Of a stretch of 64,000 nucleotides of DNA, positions 32,324-44,201 are shown in pieces. Each line of letters begins with the position of its first letter. Positions within the stretch are counted from its first letter, which is position 1. Location: assembly GCA_025200525.1 (NCBI GenBank), contig CM045761.1:81993551-82057550 (forward strand). The letters run 5' to 3'. Position numbers and translations under genes: made by a program. Source of the stretch: Camellia lanceoleosa (Eukaryota > Streptophyta > Magnoliopsida > Ericales > Theaceae). A model generated the notes under the pieces. The model did not search any database and was not told where the DNA came from. It was given only the letters and a program-made list of their open reading frames with translations.

Positions 32324-34644
32324 CTAAAGACCGAAATTGCAGGCCTGGATGTACTCATTATCATAGTCAACATACTTCGTCCAAAGTGGCCGAAATTGGT
32401 TCATGGCAATATCAAGCCATGGTTTCATATTCCCATTGAAGTGCACAACTGCAGCATTGCGAATCTCTTCCATGCCTATGCTTGGATTATAGCCAAGCCC
32501 CAGAACATGCCAAGATTTGTCTAGTGGCTTTGTTGTGGAGTAATATGTGATCAGGCCAGGGGGCAATGTCCCCAATTTCCACAAGGTTCTGTTCTCATTC
32601 TGCATCAAACACGGTATCTCTAGTCAGTGATAACATAAAATTGATTTAGGAATGAAACAACTAAAATTCCTATAGATAATGCATAATAGAACTGACACAC
32701 AATGGAAACATAATTTCAATACATAGCTAGTACCATACTAAAATACCATTTTATGAAAATTTCTCATGAGATGAGCAAGAGTTTTATGCTTGTGAAGGAG
32801 CAAAATATAACCAAATAGTTCATTGCTTCATGACAGTGTGCAATTAAAAATTTGTGTAACCAGCCAAAAAAAAATCAGATGCCTTGGAATCAACCCAAGG
32901 AATTAAAGATTCTTAACAACTAGCAACGGAGCCAAGTATCGCATGGTTTAACATAACCAAACCAAACCAAGCCTAAATCCCATCAAATGGAGTCGGCTAA
33001 TCGTATGGTATAACATATGAAGGGTTATTACTTATTGCTGCTTAAGTCAGTTATTATTCAAAAAATGAAAAACTAGCTTCCAGAGTAATCCAATCTCACC
33101 AGATTCTGCCAGTAGTGATACTGTTCTGTGCACTTCTCCTTTCTCCAAGCATCCAAATCAAAGAAGTTCATCCCATAAGCCCATCCACAAGCTTTTGGAC
33201 TAAACTTCTCTTTGATCAAAGGGTGTGAGAAATTCATGTACTGTGCATACCGATGGAATGACCCAAAACAAGTCTCAACAGCCCCATTCACCTTTCCTTC
33301 CATATCTATCTTCCACAACCCTGTCAGGTCCCTCTGAACAACCACATCATCATCCAAAAACAAGATTCTGTGCAATTTTGGGTACATTTCAGGTAAATAA
33401 AACCTCAGATGATTCAGCATCGACAAATACTTGGGGTTCCTAAATTTCAAGTTGTTTGTGTCTTTCGTTGCGTTCTCGAGCTTATTCTCAAAGTAAAACT
33501 TCTGCAAGTTTGCAGATTCAAGCTGTCGAAGCACGGGAACGTAAGAAGAATTCAAAAACATGTAATCCTCCACGGCCTTCACTTCAATGTGAGCTCCATT
33601 ATAATCCCTCATCTTGAACATAACCTGCATTGCTCCAAGATTCATCTTATCAGTCACAACATGAAACACGTGCTTCCATGGCTCCTTCTGGTTCTTCACC
33701 GCAGAATTCACCACAACCGAAGCTGCAATAACATTGTCAGAGAAAATTGCATAGTGGAAAAGGCTTGGATCCTCTAACTCAGGAGGCGTCCGCTTCCCTT
33801 CGTCCGAGTACTTTTCTGGATGCGCAATACGTTCTTCCATCAATCTCATAGCGAGGCAGTGCAAGCTCTTTGGGATCGATTTCGCAGCAATCAAGCTCGA
33901 GAACGCACCTTGCTTCTTGGCCTTCGTTAACTGCTCATTTACTGCAAAAATCGTGTCCTTGAGCTTCTGAATCTTGAGCTGGTTATCGAAAGATTCCTTG
34001 GCATCAGAAATTAATTGACGAGTAACCTTGATCCGTTCCTTCACCTCCTTCTCGAACTGCCGAAGCAATGATTCATCAATCGAGCTCGCATCGGAGTCAA
34101 ACAGAGTCCGATACGCAGGTTTGGAGATCAGAGTCGTGTAGTTCCGTGAGAGATCAGCAAAAACCCTAACGAGCTTCGAGTTCTCCAGCTTCAGCTTCCG
34201 AGCATAGGAAGCATAAGCGAGAACAAGAGAACGGTGATCGTTCGCTTGTTTCGTGATCTGATACAATCGCGGCTTCAAAGGATCAGATTTGAGAGCGAGA
34301 ACCGATCTCCGTATCGATCCAACGCCATAAGAACCAGAATTGAAACCCTAAATCGAAAACAAAACAGAGTCAGTCTCAGTCAACACATGCGAATTCGAAA
34401 AAATAATAAAATAGAGACAGAGAGAGAGAGATACAGGAGGAGGAATTACAAGATTAAGATCGGAAGGATTTGTGGAGGAAGTGAAAAGAAGAGAGAGAGT
34501 GAAGAAGAGGAAGACGGCGAAGGCGATGGCGGAGGTGAAAAGCTTGAAGGTGAAAGAAGCAGGGGAGCGAATGAATCCGCCGGAAAGGCCATTATTTCGA
34601 TCAGAGAGTGATCCGCGAGAGCTTCGAAGCGTTGTGTTCACCAT
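32324..34644 (-). CDS. GAUT8: Galacturonosyltransferase 8 (QUASIMODO1-type), GT8 family
   Basis: Golgi glycosyltransferase for pectin (homogalacturonan) synthesis; the Arabidopsis counterpart GAUT8/QUA1 is needed for cell adhesion. Exons on the minus strand: 34644-34450 (65 codons), 34347-33100 (416 codons), 32599-32324 (91 codons plus TGA), all with GT-AG introns; total 572 aa, close to the family's roughly 560. Residues 1-33 are cytosolic and basic, 34-56 a single membrane anchor (signal-anchor, type II). A coiled stem follows (LRQFEKEVKERIK, LKIQKLKDTIFAVNEQLTKA). The GT8 domain includes HYAIFSDNVIAASVVVNSAV, the metal-binding RILFLDDDVVVQ (DDD at about 397-399), NGAVETCFGSFHRYAQY, and C-terminal HFNGNMKPW (about 534-542), ending ACNFGL. 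The family signature YASYARKLKLENSKLVR favours GAUT8 over GAUT9. ATG chosen because MVNTTLRSSRGS matches family starts. No lesions seen. Confidence 0.95.
32945..33030 (-). repeat. LINE-tail fragment in GAUT8 intron 2
   Basis: Plus strand AACCAAACCAAACCAAGCCT then CCATCAAATGGAGTCGGCTA: the reverse of the AGGCTTGGTTTGG tail seen at 8862 and 27520. It lies in the 500-bp intron 32600-33099 and does not touch splice sites. Confidence 0.6.
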
Positions 34645-34760
34645 TTTTCCAGAGTCTCTGCTCTCGTACTGGGAGTGTGAGTGATTAGGACTCTCTCTCT
34701 CTCTCTTGTGTGAGTGAGTGAGCGTGTGTGTGAGAGAGAGATAAGTTGCCGGCAACTAGG
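34645..34760 (-). promoter_or_regulatory. GAUT8: GAUT8 5' leader with pyrimidine-rich (CT) tract
   Basis: On the coding (minus) strand an ACACAC.. stretch and CT repeats (reading GAGAGAGAG and GTGAGTGAGTGAG on the + strand, 34685-34740) lie 40-95 bases before the ATG. Such CT-rich leaders are common just downstream of plant transcription starts. No clear TATA box is visible nearby. Confidence 0.35.
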
Positions 34761-34859
34761 CGAATGAAGTGTGAATGCGGACGCGGGGGACGAGAATTCC
34801 CTGCCAAATTCAGTTAATAATTTAAACCATAACTATTGATTTAAATTATGAAATTTACG

Positions 34860-35130
34860 GAGTTGTTTGGAATGATTTAAATAAGTATATTTTTTTATTT
34901 TTTATGAAATATGAGTTAGGTTTGAAGTGATATGTTAGAGAGGTGGTGTGACTTAAATAAGATGATGTGACTTAAATAAGATAGTTAAGTCTTGTTTGGC
35001 ATCTACTATATAATCTATCTTTTTATCTTTTTATCTTTTTTCCATCACATCACCTCTCTACTTTTCTGCACATCTTTTCGTAAAAAGACAAAAAATATAT
35101 TTTTTTAGGACACCCCAAACCAACCCTTAC
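34860..35130. mobile_element. Inverted-repeat element (MITE), full-length relative of the one at 3842
   Basis: Left arm GTTGTTTGGAATGATTTAAA to about 34950 (AGAGAGGTGGTGTGA). The right arm, reversed, is GGTTGGTTTGGGGTGTC to AGAGAGGTGATGTGA. Arms of about 90 bp pair imperfectly. The right half (34988-35130) aligns with 3842-4008. Confidence 0.7.
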
Positions 35131-35260
35131 TTTTTAACTTTTGTCAAATATGCCAAATCAGTCTTAAATTATTTTTTTGTTAAAAATTATAAAAAAAAAT
35201 AATGTTAATTTGTAAATAAAATATTATTTTAAAAATATTAAATAATTTATCTCCCTCTTC

Positions 35261-35700
35261 TTGACAGGGAATGTCCGTATGAATCCGGATCCTCGGCCGC
35301 CCTTCTCGGCGGCCCTTTCCTGCAACCTCCAAAACGACGTCGTTTTGGCGGCAAATTTTCAACAAAAAAAAAAACGCAGAGGAAGAGAGAGGAAGGAAGA
35401 GAAGGAGGAAAGAAGGAGGCTGCGAGCTCGCCGTCGCAGCTCGTCGCCTCGCCGCCCGCTGTCGCAGCCTCCCGATTGTCGTCCATCGTCGCTCATCGCA
35501 GCAGCTCCAACTCGTCGCAGCAACTCCGACTGCCATCCGACCCCGCTTCCGCCTCCTCTTCCTCCTCCTTCTTCTCCCTCCTCCCTCCCTCTTCCTCTGC
35601 ATTTTTTTTTTTTTTTTGAAAATTTGCTCCCAAAACGACGTCGTTTAGGGCTTTGCGCGAGAATCTGGGCTCATGTGCATATGCATTGTTTGGTGAGAGA
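35261..35700. mobile_element. GC-rich module between two AAACGACGTCGTTT palindromes
   Basis: Palindromes at 35331-35346 and 35632-35646 are each followed inward by GCAAATTTTCA, a poly-A (or reversed poly-T) tract and GCAGAGGAAGAG, in opposite orientations, so about 50 bp form an inverted repeat. Between them lies a Ser/Arg/Pro-coding-looking GC-rich stretch (35390-35580) rich in CGTCGC. The ORFs here on both strands are low-complexity and I do not call genes. Confidence 0.6.
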
Positions 35701-35792
35701 AGTGGGTCCACTATATCAAAGCGGTGATCTTCAGACAACTGATCCAATCTCCTCACACTGCTGATCCAATCCCTAGCTTAACCCAACAATTA

Positions 35793-36023
35793 GGCTCGTT
35801 TGAAAATAGGTTTTTTTTAAGTAATTTTTAAAATTTTTAATTAAAATATAATGTAAAAAAATTAATATATTTAGAATGATCTTTTGATTTTTACTAAAAG
35901 ATATATAAAAAGTAGAAAAGAAAAGAAAATTTTGACTTTTTGATTTAGATTGTTGATTTTTTTAATTTTTTTTTAGTGATTTTTTAATTTTTAAACTAAA
36001 AAGTGATGTTGTCAAACGAGACC
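35793..36023. mobile_element. Tourist-like MITE (231 bp) with TTA duplication
   Basis: Ends GGCTCGTTTGAAAA and, reversed, GGTCTCGTTTGACAA; flanked by TTA at 35790-35792 and 36024-36026, as in PIF/Harbinger-type MITEs. AT-rich interior. Confidence 0.75.
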
Positions 36024-36051
36024 TTAATAATCCCCATTGATGGGTGATAGT

Positions 36052-36260
36052 AAAATCTCGTTTGGTGATTCAATATTTTAGTTTAAAAGTTAAAAAATTA
36101 TTAAAAAATTAAAAGTTAATAATTTATATTAAAAAGTTAAAAAAATTTATTTTTTTGTATATCTTTTAATAAAAAAATTAAAAACTCATTTTAAATATAC
36201 TAATTTTTTTATTTCATATTTTAATTAAAAAAATTAAAATAATCTGTTCCTAAACAAAAT
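36052..36260. mobile_element. Second AT-rich inverted-repeat element
   Basis: Left end AAATCTCGTTTGGTGATTCA and reversed right end AGATTTTGTTTAGGAACAGA resemble each other and the ends of the neighbouring MITE. Boundaries approximate. Confidence 0.5.
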
Positions 36261-36303
36261 CTAAAGTCAAAAAACTAAAATAATTTGTTCAGAAACAAAG
36301 CTA

Positions 36304-36795
36304 AGTGGATCTCACTATCTCAAAGAGGTGATTTTCACATAACTGATCCAATCTCTAGATTAACCTAACAATTAATAGCCCTTACGGAAAAATACAAGAA
36401 TAATGTTTTAGAGCACTAAATTGGGAGCTCTAAAATATCACTAATAATGTGGCACAGTGACCCCCACCAAAGTGATGTGATGTTTTGGCTTAAGTTTTTT
36501 TTTTTTTTTTTTTTTAGTTCATTAGAGCTATTAGTGGTGCAAAAATTAGTGGGATGAATCACCACTCAAAATACAATTTAATTGGGAAAGATTATGATAT
36601 ATACACCTTCAAAGGTGGGTACATACAGGGAAAAAATAAATACAATAATATATTTTTTTAGTCATAATTAAAATTTAAAATAAAATTGTAATTAAACAAC
36701 AAATGGGGTATAATTTCATGAGTTATAATTAAAATAAGATCATAATTAAAGAAAAAAATTAATCATAACTAAAGAAGAAAATGACATAACTTAAA
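36304..36795. other. Intergenic stretch beginning with a diverged duplicate of 35703-35792
   Basis: GTGGATCTCACTATCTCAAAGAGGTGAT..AACTGATCCAATCTC (36304-36375) repeats the text at 35703-35792, on the far side of the two MITEs. The rest is AT-rich with poly-T at 36497-36515; no gene seen. Confidence 0.5.
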
Positions 36796-37198
36796 GGCCC
36801 TATTTGATTGTTCAGATTAGATATAAGGGGTTAAGGAGGATATGTAATACTTAAAGATAAATATGAAATATAATATGTTGTAGAATATGAGATGAATTAT
36901 ATATACTATGAGGTCAGTTATATTATGTTTGGTCAAGATAGGATATAAGATGGAATAAGAGGAGAGTAATTATTTTTTTTACCTTTGAATGAAAGATTTT
37001 CTATATCCGATAGTAAGAGATATACAATACGGCTTGGTATTGCATATCCCCTTTTGAGAAATATACTATCCGGACTCTTTATATTTGAAGCAACCAAACA
37101 CAGGATATAGAGAGACAAAAAAATATGTAAGACCCAATTCATATTATATCTGATTTTCCTTTATATCCGTCTATTATATACCTCTAACAAACAGGGCC
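36796..37198. mobile_element. MITE (about 403 bp) with GGCCCTRTTTG ends
   Basis: Left GGCCCTATTTGATTG; right, reversed, GGCCCTGTTTGTTAG. The interior has repeated GATATAAGG/TATATCC blocks in inverted arrangement. Flanks are AAA on both sides, so the duplication is uncertain. Confidence 0.7.
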
Positions 37199-37269
37199 AA
37201 AGGTGTGTAAAGTAAGAGATATGTATAATAGAATTTCTTTTGATAACTACTTACTTTCCTCAATTTTTG

Positions 37270-38254
37270 TTATAGTGTATATGGCACAGTTCGAATAGTT
37301 TAAAAGTAAAATTATAAATTAAATGATAAAATAATAAATAATCGGATAATAGTTTGAAAATTTTGGGACGAATTAAAAAATATTATTAGCAAATTATAAA
37401 GTATTTCAACTGGCTTCCCACATCGGGAAGTTTGGGCGTGTGTGACCTCCCTAGTTAGCAATGGTCTAGGTGAGGTTTCTTTGTGGGTTTGACCTTATTT
37501 CCTCCTCGTTTTAAAAAAATATTTATCAACTAATTGTATAATATATATATATAACAAAAATTAATTTTATATAATATTTCTTTATATATGTAATTATTAA
37601 TTTATAATAAATTTTACATCTTAAACATTTCTCACATTCATTTTTATTTTAATATTTTATTAAAAATTATAAAATATATGTATTAACTATAGTAGAGCGG
37701 AGTGGTTTCGAAAGATAAATTACAAATTTTAAAGTTTAATCTGCAATTAACTGATAGAATGGTGTGGATTGGTGTAGATCAGTATGGTTTTAATAGATTG
37801 AACAGTATTTTGCATAACCTTAGCTGTGATTAGGAGTATACGCAGTATGATTCAGACGGTTTGAGAGTAAAATTATAAACCAAACCGTGAATAAGGAATT
37901 AACAAATAACCAAATCACAGTTTGGGATGGTTTCATTTTACTAATTGATTGAAAAATATTCTTAAATAATTATCAAGTATTTACATAATATATAATACTA
38001 ATTTGCATAATAAATAACATAAACTAATTTACATAATATTTTTCATGTATATAACTACTAATTTGTAACAAATTTCATATCTTAAATTTCTCTCATACTC
38101 ATTTTTATTTTGATATTTCATTAAAGGTTAAAAAAATTATGTATTGATTATAACGAAGTGAAACAATTTCGAAGACGAATTATAAATTTGAAAGTTTTAT
38201 CTGTGGTTAATAGATAGATCAGTGCAAATTGGTGATAGTATTTTACATAGTCTT
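37270..38254. repeat. Tandem duplication of an about 0.5-kb AT-rich unit
   Basis: Unit 1 (about 37270-37825) and unit 2 (about 37835-38254, resuming at 39296) share GTAAAATTATAAA, ATTTCATATCTTAAA-type and GTATTTTRCATA..TTAGCT blocks in the same order. Unit 1 carries an extra insertion at about 37410-37495 starting AACTGGCTTCCCACATCGGG, a higher-GC piece of unknown origin. Confidence 0.65.
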
Positions 38255-39290
38255 TGTTGGAACAATCTTCTGTGTATATAAAAAAAAACTTGAAATAAAT
38301 TCAAACAAAATAAATAAATGACATACCAGATTTATTTATCGAACCGAAATAAAAATTCAAGACCAAGTCGAGTGTGTGACACTCTGTCCTTAAGACAGAT
38401 TCGCCCCGCTACGGTACTTACGGTTGAGTGGCGTCTATCTCCCAGGATACAATGATCTTCACAAATTGTAGTAGTACTCCAAATAATTTGTTCGGTAAAC
38501 CAAACCTGTGTTCTAACTCTCTGAATATAGATTCCTAAAACTAAATATGAGGAATAATGCACTAAAGAAAAATTAGACAGCAATGAGACAACATGACTGA
38601 ATTTTTTCTCAGATCAGAAAATTCGATTTTCCAAACTACTGAATATTGGACAGCAATATGGAAATTGCAGACTCTATTACGGGTAGGGAAAAAACTCATA
38701 CTAAAACAACTGGAATGAAAGGTATATATAGGCACAAGACTTTAAACCCGAACAGGTTCTAAAAAAAACTGAACAGGTGCCAAGTATTTATTTCAAACCA
38801 ATACTAACCGTTAGCTTTTGAACCCATATATTCAAATAAATTTGAAAAGATGTCCGGACCAAGTCAAACAAACTGTTGGCAATAATTATTTAAACTATTG
38901 GAACTATTATATATATATATATTAAACTAAATGAATATATATATATATATATATTAAACAAATTGAATAGTTTAATAAATAAAGGAAGAGGTACAAATTT
39001 TAGGAAATCACTTAAGAACTTAAAATTTAAATTTAGAATTACATTAAATTCCCACAATAATTTTTATTAAAAAATTCAAATGAATTTTTGTTTAAATAAA
39101 AATTAATGTTAGACCTGAAAACGACGTCAACTTTCCATTCACTCATAAATGGTTTTGACGTTCCATCTTCACCGTGTGACTTGCCACGCGGCAAGGAACA
39201 CTTCACCTCTTCGGACCCACCCCAAACAATATTTGGGGTCCACCCACAATGGGTTAAAAAATATGCCTATATAAAACAATTTTTCCAACA
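38255..39290. mobile_element. Solo LTR (1,036 bp), TSD GTCTT
   Basis: Ends TGTTGGAACAATC and TTTTTCCAACA, flanked by GTCTT on both sides (38250-38254 and 39291-39295). It sits inside unit 2 of the surrounding duplication, whose text continues uninterrupted if the LTR is removed. Minus-strand reading (start TGTTGGAAAAATTG) is more likely sense, because the conserved-looking block around 38390-38460 then falls in the 3' part. Copia-type is a guess. Confidence 0.85.
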
Positions 39291-39295
39291 GTCTT

Positions 39296-40078
39296 AGCTA
39301 TGGTTGTTTTGAAAATTAATTATTTTATTTGACTTTTTGATTTTTTATGAAAACGTATAAAAAAGTAAAGAGAAGAGTTGACCTTTTTGTAATAATTTTT
39401 AAACATTTTAGCTAAAAAAATTAGTTCCCAAACTTGACGTGTGGTTCGCTTTTTTTTGTTTAGCAAATATTTTATGATATTTAAAAAAACAGTAATGTTA
39501 TAAAAAAAAATTCATACATAAATGTAGCTTGTTGTGAACTTTTTATTTCAAAACAAATGACCATTGAAGATTAATTTATTTACAATAATGGTATTGTTAT
39601 ATTATTCTTGTCAAATTTTTTATATAAATTTTATGTAAGAATAAAAATTTCCTTTAAGAAAAATACAGTAATCTTACAAGTTTAATATAATCACACTAGA
39701 TTTTTCTAAAGTTTTAATTTATATCACTTGATCAAATTTTTATAAAAAAATTCGTTAGTCATATCGTATGAATGAAAAATTAATATTATCATTTTGTTTT
39801 TATTGAAATATATATTTTACCTTGTGTATCTTTATCTCTTCATACCTTATACATTAGTATCTATTTAACTTTATTAAAATGGACGTCAATATAATTATAT
39901 TAAAACTGCAGAGCTTTGTTAGGTATTTTGACAATTCAAAGATTAAAATTGTAACAACACACGTGTTAATAAGGATTGAAATTTTTTTACAGATAATAAT
40001 TAAGCCAAATTAATGATCAAGTAATTGTGAAAAGTTCTTTTTCCTCAACAAAAAGTGTTTTAATACTGTGTTTAAGTG
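39296..40078. other. AT-rich intergenic stretch, no gene seen
   Basis: First bases are the end of the duplicated unit; then A/T-rich DNA with weak similarity near 39310-39440 to the MITEs at 35.8-36.2 kb (GTATAAAAAAGTAAAGAGAA, TTTTTAAACATTTTAGC). Confidence 0.5.
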
Positions 40079-41652
40079 TGTCGCGGCCCCAACCCCAAGG
40101 GCTTATGATTGGATTCACAACTTATTAACTTTTTTTATTTGTAGCAAATTAAACTGTACAAGCAGAAATAAAAATAATTAAACAGGAAATTACTCTATTT
40201 TACTATTTTAATAAGAGAAAATACATCTAGAGGGCTTTTATTATTTTATTATTCAGTGACCGGCCCCAAATAAAAATAAAAGGGAGTAAAAAATATTAAA
40301 AGCAAAGAAAAGAAAGACAAAATACTGGTTTAACATCAATCCTAGTGTGGGTTTCATTACGTGAAGTTATAGGTTTCCCCTACATCTCGTCACCTAAAAG
40401 GGTAACAGCTATAAGCACACAACAGAGTGAGAAATATTATGCCAAGAGTATAAGGAATACAAAATAACCATGGATAGTTAATTAGGCCAAAGCATTTACA
40501 TAACTCAATTTGGTGAATAAATCATTCAAGTGGTAGAAACTGAAATACATAAATTGTAACCATAACCATGGTACAGAACAGAACAAAAATTACATAAGTG
40601 ACAGTTAGAACAGAGGTCAATAGATTCATGACAAATAAAGGATCATAATGTGGCCAAACATAGGTCAATGGTTATTTAAGTCCTCCAAGGGGTGGGACTC
40701 CCATGGTGGTACTTACAAAACAAAATTGTTTATAAGGTCATAGTCAAATATTCATTAAAAATTAAGCAAACATATCCATGGGTTTCATTTTAAACAAATA
40801 GGGTTCAGAAATTAATTCACGTAATTGAAATATTAATATAATTTATAAAATGTAACTTGTATTAATATAACTCATAAAATATAACTTGTATAAAATAAAT
40901 TATGGTAAGTCAAAATATACGTAAAATATATTATGGTACCTCAAGGTATAATATAACTCATTTTAATATTGACCCTTAGCCTTACTCCACTATCACAACC
41001 TTCCTACTATAAGTTCCTACTTCCAACAACTTACGTGTCTCTCCCTCTCTCTTTTTTTCCTTTTCTTTTCACAGAGTTTGATCAACTCCTCCCTATTTAT
41101 AGAGAGGTAAAAGCCTCCGGAGTCCAACATGTGACAGCTCATATCCCTTCCCAGATTTGATCATAAATTACATGGATTTATACTTATCTTAATAAATATT
41201 TAAGATAATTACACTTTGGCCCAATTTTCTAATATAACTATATAAATAAATTAATCCCTAATTAAATTACACTCTATCATATACTAATAGAAAATTAATT
41301 ATTTATTTTACTACCACACCCACTATTGTTATTATTATTATTGTTATTGTTATTATTGTTATTGTTATTATTATTATTATTGTTATCAATATTATTATTT
41401 ATTTACTCTTACTTTTATATTTATTTATTTACTATCTTTAACTTTAATTTGGCCCAACTAGTATTATAATTCCATATTTCTGTTAATTTGGTCCCAAATA
41501 ATAATCTCTAATTAATCTCATATTTGATAATCTAATGCTAAATTAGATTCTGTATTTATTATTATTTATTTAATATATTATCACAAACATTCATAATTAT
41601 ATATAACTATAAATATTTATATGATATTTAATTAAATGTTCATGGTGTCACA
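40079..41652. mobile_element. Solo LTR (1,574 bp), TSD AAGTG
   Basis: Ends TGTCGCGGCCCC and GGTGTCACA; AAGTG on both sides (40074-40078 and 41653-41657). An (ATT/GTT)n microsatellite lies at 41325-41400. Opening resembles the TGTCACGACC family only in its first bases, so a different family. No coding sequence. Confidence 0.85.
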
Positions 41653-41657
41653 AAGTG

Positions 41658-42056
41658 AGAACCAATTAATGAGTAAAGATAATTAATTGAAAAACTATTA
41701 AGAAAAGAATGTGAGGGAGAGACTGACACAAAATTAAGATAATTGATTAACTGAATAATTTAATTACACTTGTACTACCTTAATTGTTCTAGCAACTTCA
41801 AATGTGATAATTTGGAAGTAAAATGCAGTTCTAAGTTAACACTACTCCTATTAAAAAAATAAAGTGCATAGCAAAATAGAGAAAAGTAAAAAATTGACAA
41901 GTATTTGATTTTGTTCGAAAGCCTCCTATGTTCTTTATTTTAGCTATTTATAAGTGTCTTTCGAATATACAACAATTGTTGAAGTCAAACATCATGAAAT
42001 GGTTGATCTTCTCAAGCTCATGCCCTCTAGTAATAACCTCAAATTAGTAGCGAACA
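41658..42056. other. AT-rich intergenic stretch, no gene seen
   Basis: No reading frame or repeat that I can support between the solo LTR and the left inverted arm. Confidence 0.5.
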
Positions 42057-42240
42057 GCCACGTGGTACTTTTACGATTTGACATTTGTTCTTTCTCGAGT
42101 CCGGATCCTCTGTCGCCCTTCCCTGTGGGCTTCCTGCAGTGCCCCAAAACGACGTCGTTTTGGGGCAAATTTAAAAAAATAAAATAAAATGCAGCAAAGC
42201 AGAACCTTCCCTTCATCTTCTTCTTTTTCTGGCTCATATT
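42057..42240 (+). repeat. Left inverted arm with AAACGACGTCGTTT
   Basis: About 170 bp, from AGCCACGTGGTAC through GAGTCCGGATCCTCTGTCG, the palindrome at 42146-42161, GGGGCAAATTT, then AGAACCTTCCCTTC and CTTCTTCTTTTTCTGGCTC. The same sequence occurs inverted at 50130-50300. Probable terminal repeats of a long-TIR DNA element (Mutator-like in shape); I could not find a matching 9-bp duplication. Confidence 0.65.
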
Positions 42241-42450
42241 TTCTCTCTCTAAAACTATAACTCATTGACATCCATCATCATAGCCGATAGCCCCCTTCTC
42301 TCTTTCTCTCGATCTCTCCACCAACGACAAGCCACCATTTCGATCCCAGTAAGGCAAACAAACAAACAAACACCCACACTCAATTGATGCTAAACACAAT
42401 TACTGGGTTTACATGGAGCTAAATTTTCTTTCCCCTTTTAGCTGAGATTA
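42241..42450. other. Element interior left of the nested LTRs
   Basis: CT-rich leader-like sequence with CCACCAACGACAAGCCACCA at about 42318, repeated in the same orientation at 49877 on the other side of the LTR stack. Possibly captured gene-leader sequence. Confidence 0.45.
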
Positions 42451-44201
42451 TGTCACGCCCCGAAATAACAAGGCTCGACTCACGTGAATAAAGCCACCCT
42501 ATGATGAACAATAGATAACAATTCACGTGCAAATGAATATTATATAGTCACACAATACATGTGTTTTATCCGATTTTATACATTCCTAAATACAACATCT
42601 AAGTCGAATGGATGCTATGTAACTAAAACATACACATATTTTATAAAATCAAATTATGTGCCCTAAGGCTTACATCATACACAAGGGTGCAACCCTTACA
42701 AGAATGCCACACCACCAATAAATAACATAAATGGCCCTTGGCTTACAAATAACTGAACCACCCTACATGGTTCGAACATAACTTCACATCACAGTCTGCA
42801 TCCACATATGTACACTTAAAAAAATATTTCAGCCACGTAGGGTGAGCATAAGGCCAAACATAGAATATTTCAAAAACTAAACATGCTCCATCAGCATAAA
42901 TGATCATGATGCAATATATATATACAATATTCCCAAATGTATTTTCAAATCCATTTGATTTCTCAACAAAATCCTTTATTTCCAATTACCGAAACCTTAC
43001 GTTCAATCAAAACATTTTCCGAGTCCAAAACATCAATTTGATATGAAAATCCTTTCTCAAAAAAACCAATTCAGGTATTTCAATACCAACCAGCAAATAC
43101 ATTGCTAAATCACATGCGAATACATCGCTAAACAACAATAAATACATTGTTAAAACCATTTTCCAAACATCTTGTTCCAAATCCGACATAACAGTAAATA
43201 AATGAGTGAATCTCCAAACATATACTACTTTTCATGGATATTTTGTCCGCAGGAAATCGTCAAACGGGACCCATGTAAACGTAGACTATGCAAGCCATAC
43301 TATTGCCATTTTACGGATATTTTGTCCGCAAGAACCGGCACCTATTTCGAGACTTTCATCCTAGACACACATGCCAACTTGATTTGGTGATCCACACCTT
43401 TTCCCAAATTCACCGTTTTATTTACCCATTTCAATAGTATAATAATGATTCATAGCTCTAAATTTGGAGCTCTAACAATGGCACTAATGATGTGGCATGG
43501 AGCCAAAAAAAAAAAGAAAAAAACACATACATTAAATCATTTATGAGTGGGGCCCACTGCTACATAAGTAGAGCTCTCATTAGAGCTCTACTTTTAGTGC
43601 TTTTAAATATTTTTGAACTCAAAATATTGTATTTCCAAAACAATGCAAATGTCCCAAAACATTATATGAGAATTTCCAAAACCTCTTTCCAAAACATATC
43701 AGTTACATGCTCCATGATATGAATGATTTCAAATTACCTAATTCACATGCAATTTCTAACACACGACAATGATATCCTCCATTGATAGCCAAAACAGTTA
43801 TCTTTAATGGAATAATTAAAAGATAACAATATAGTTATATTTTTCCAAGAGAGTAACAATGTCTATTTTCAAAATACCATAACCATTTTCTTTCCAACCA
43901 AACCATTTACCACAAATCAATCCAACTCTCAAAATAATATCATTTAAGGTTTTCTCCAAATTGAGGCTTTCCCACTTTTAAAAATCCATGTGAAATTTTG
44001 ATTACCAAAAGTAACTGTAGTAGCAAAATCATAGCCCAATAATTCCTCAATTTCACAAAACTCTATTTTCTTTCGAAATCACTTTTGAGTAAAAGAAAAC
44101 CATTATATCAACATATCTCAACTAACTTTACAAAATCACAACCTTGTTCAAAAACTCTTTTGAAAATTCCTTCTTTCACATTTTAAGATCTACACCCTAA
44201 G

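Noticed and set aside
33225..33777. Plus-strand frames across the GAUT8 gene
   Set aside because: Antisense shadows of the well-supported GAUT8 exon 2.
35180..35764. Long Arg/Ser/Pro-rich frames on both strands
   Set aside because: Composition-driven frames in a GC-rich, GAGGAA/CGTCGC-repetitive transposon module.
37410..37495. tRNA-like or SINE insertion (CCCACATCGGG block)
   Set aside because: Higher GC and sharp boundaries, but I could not find convincing A and B boxes or a duplication, so I only mention it within the repeat.
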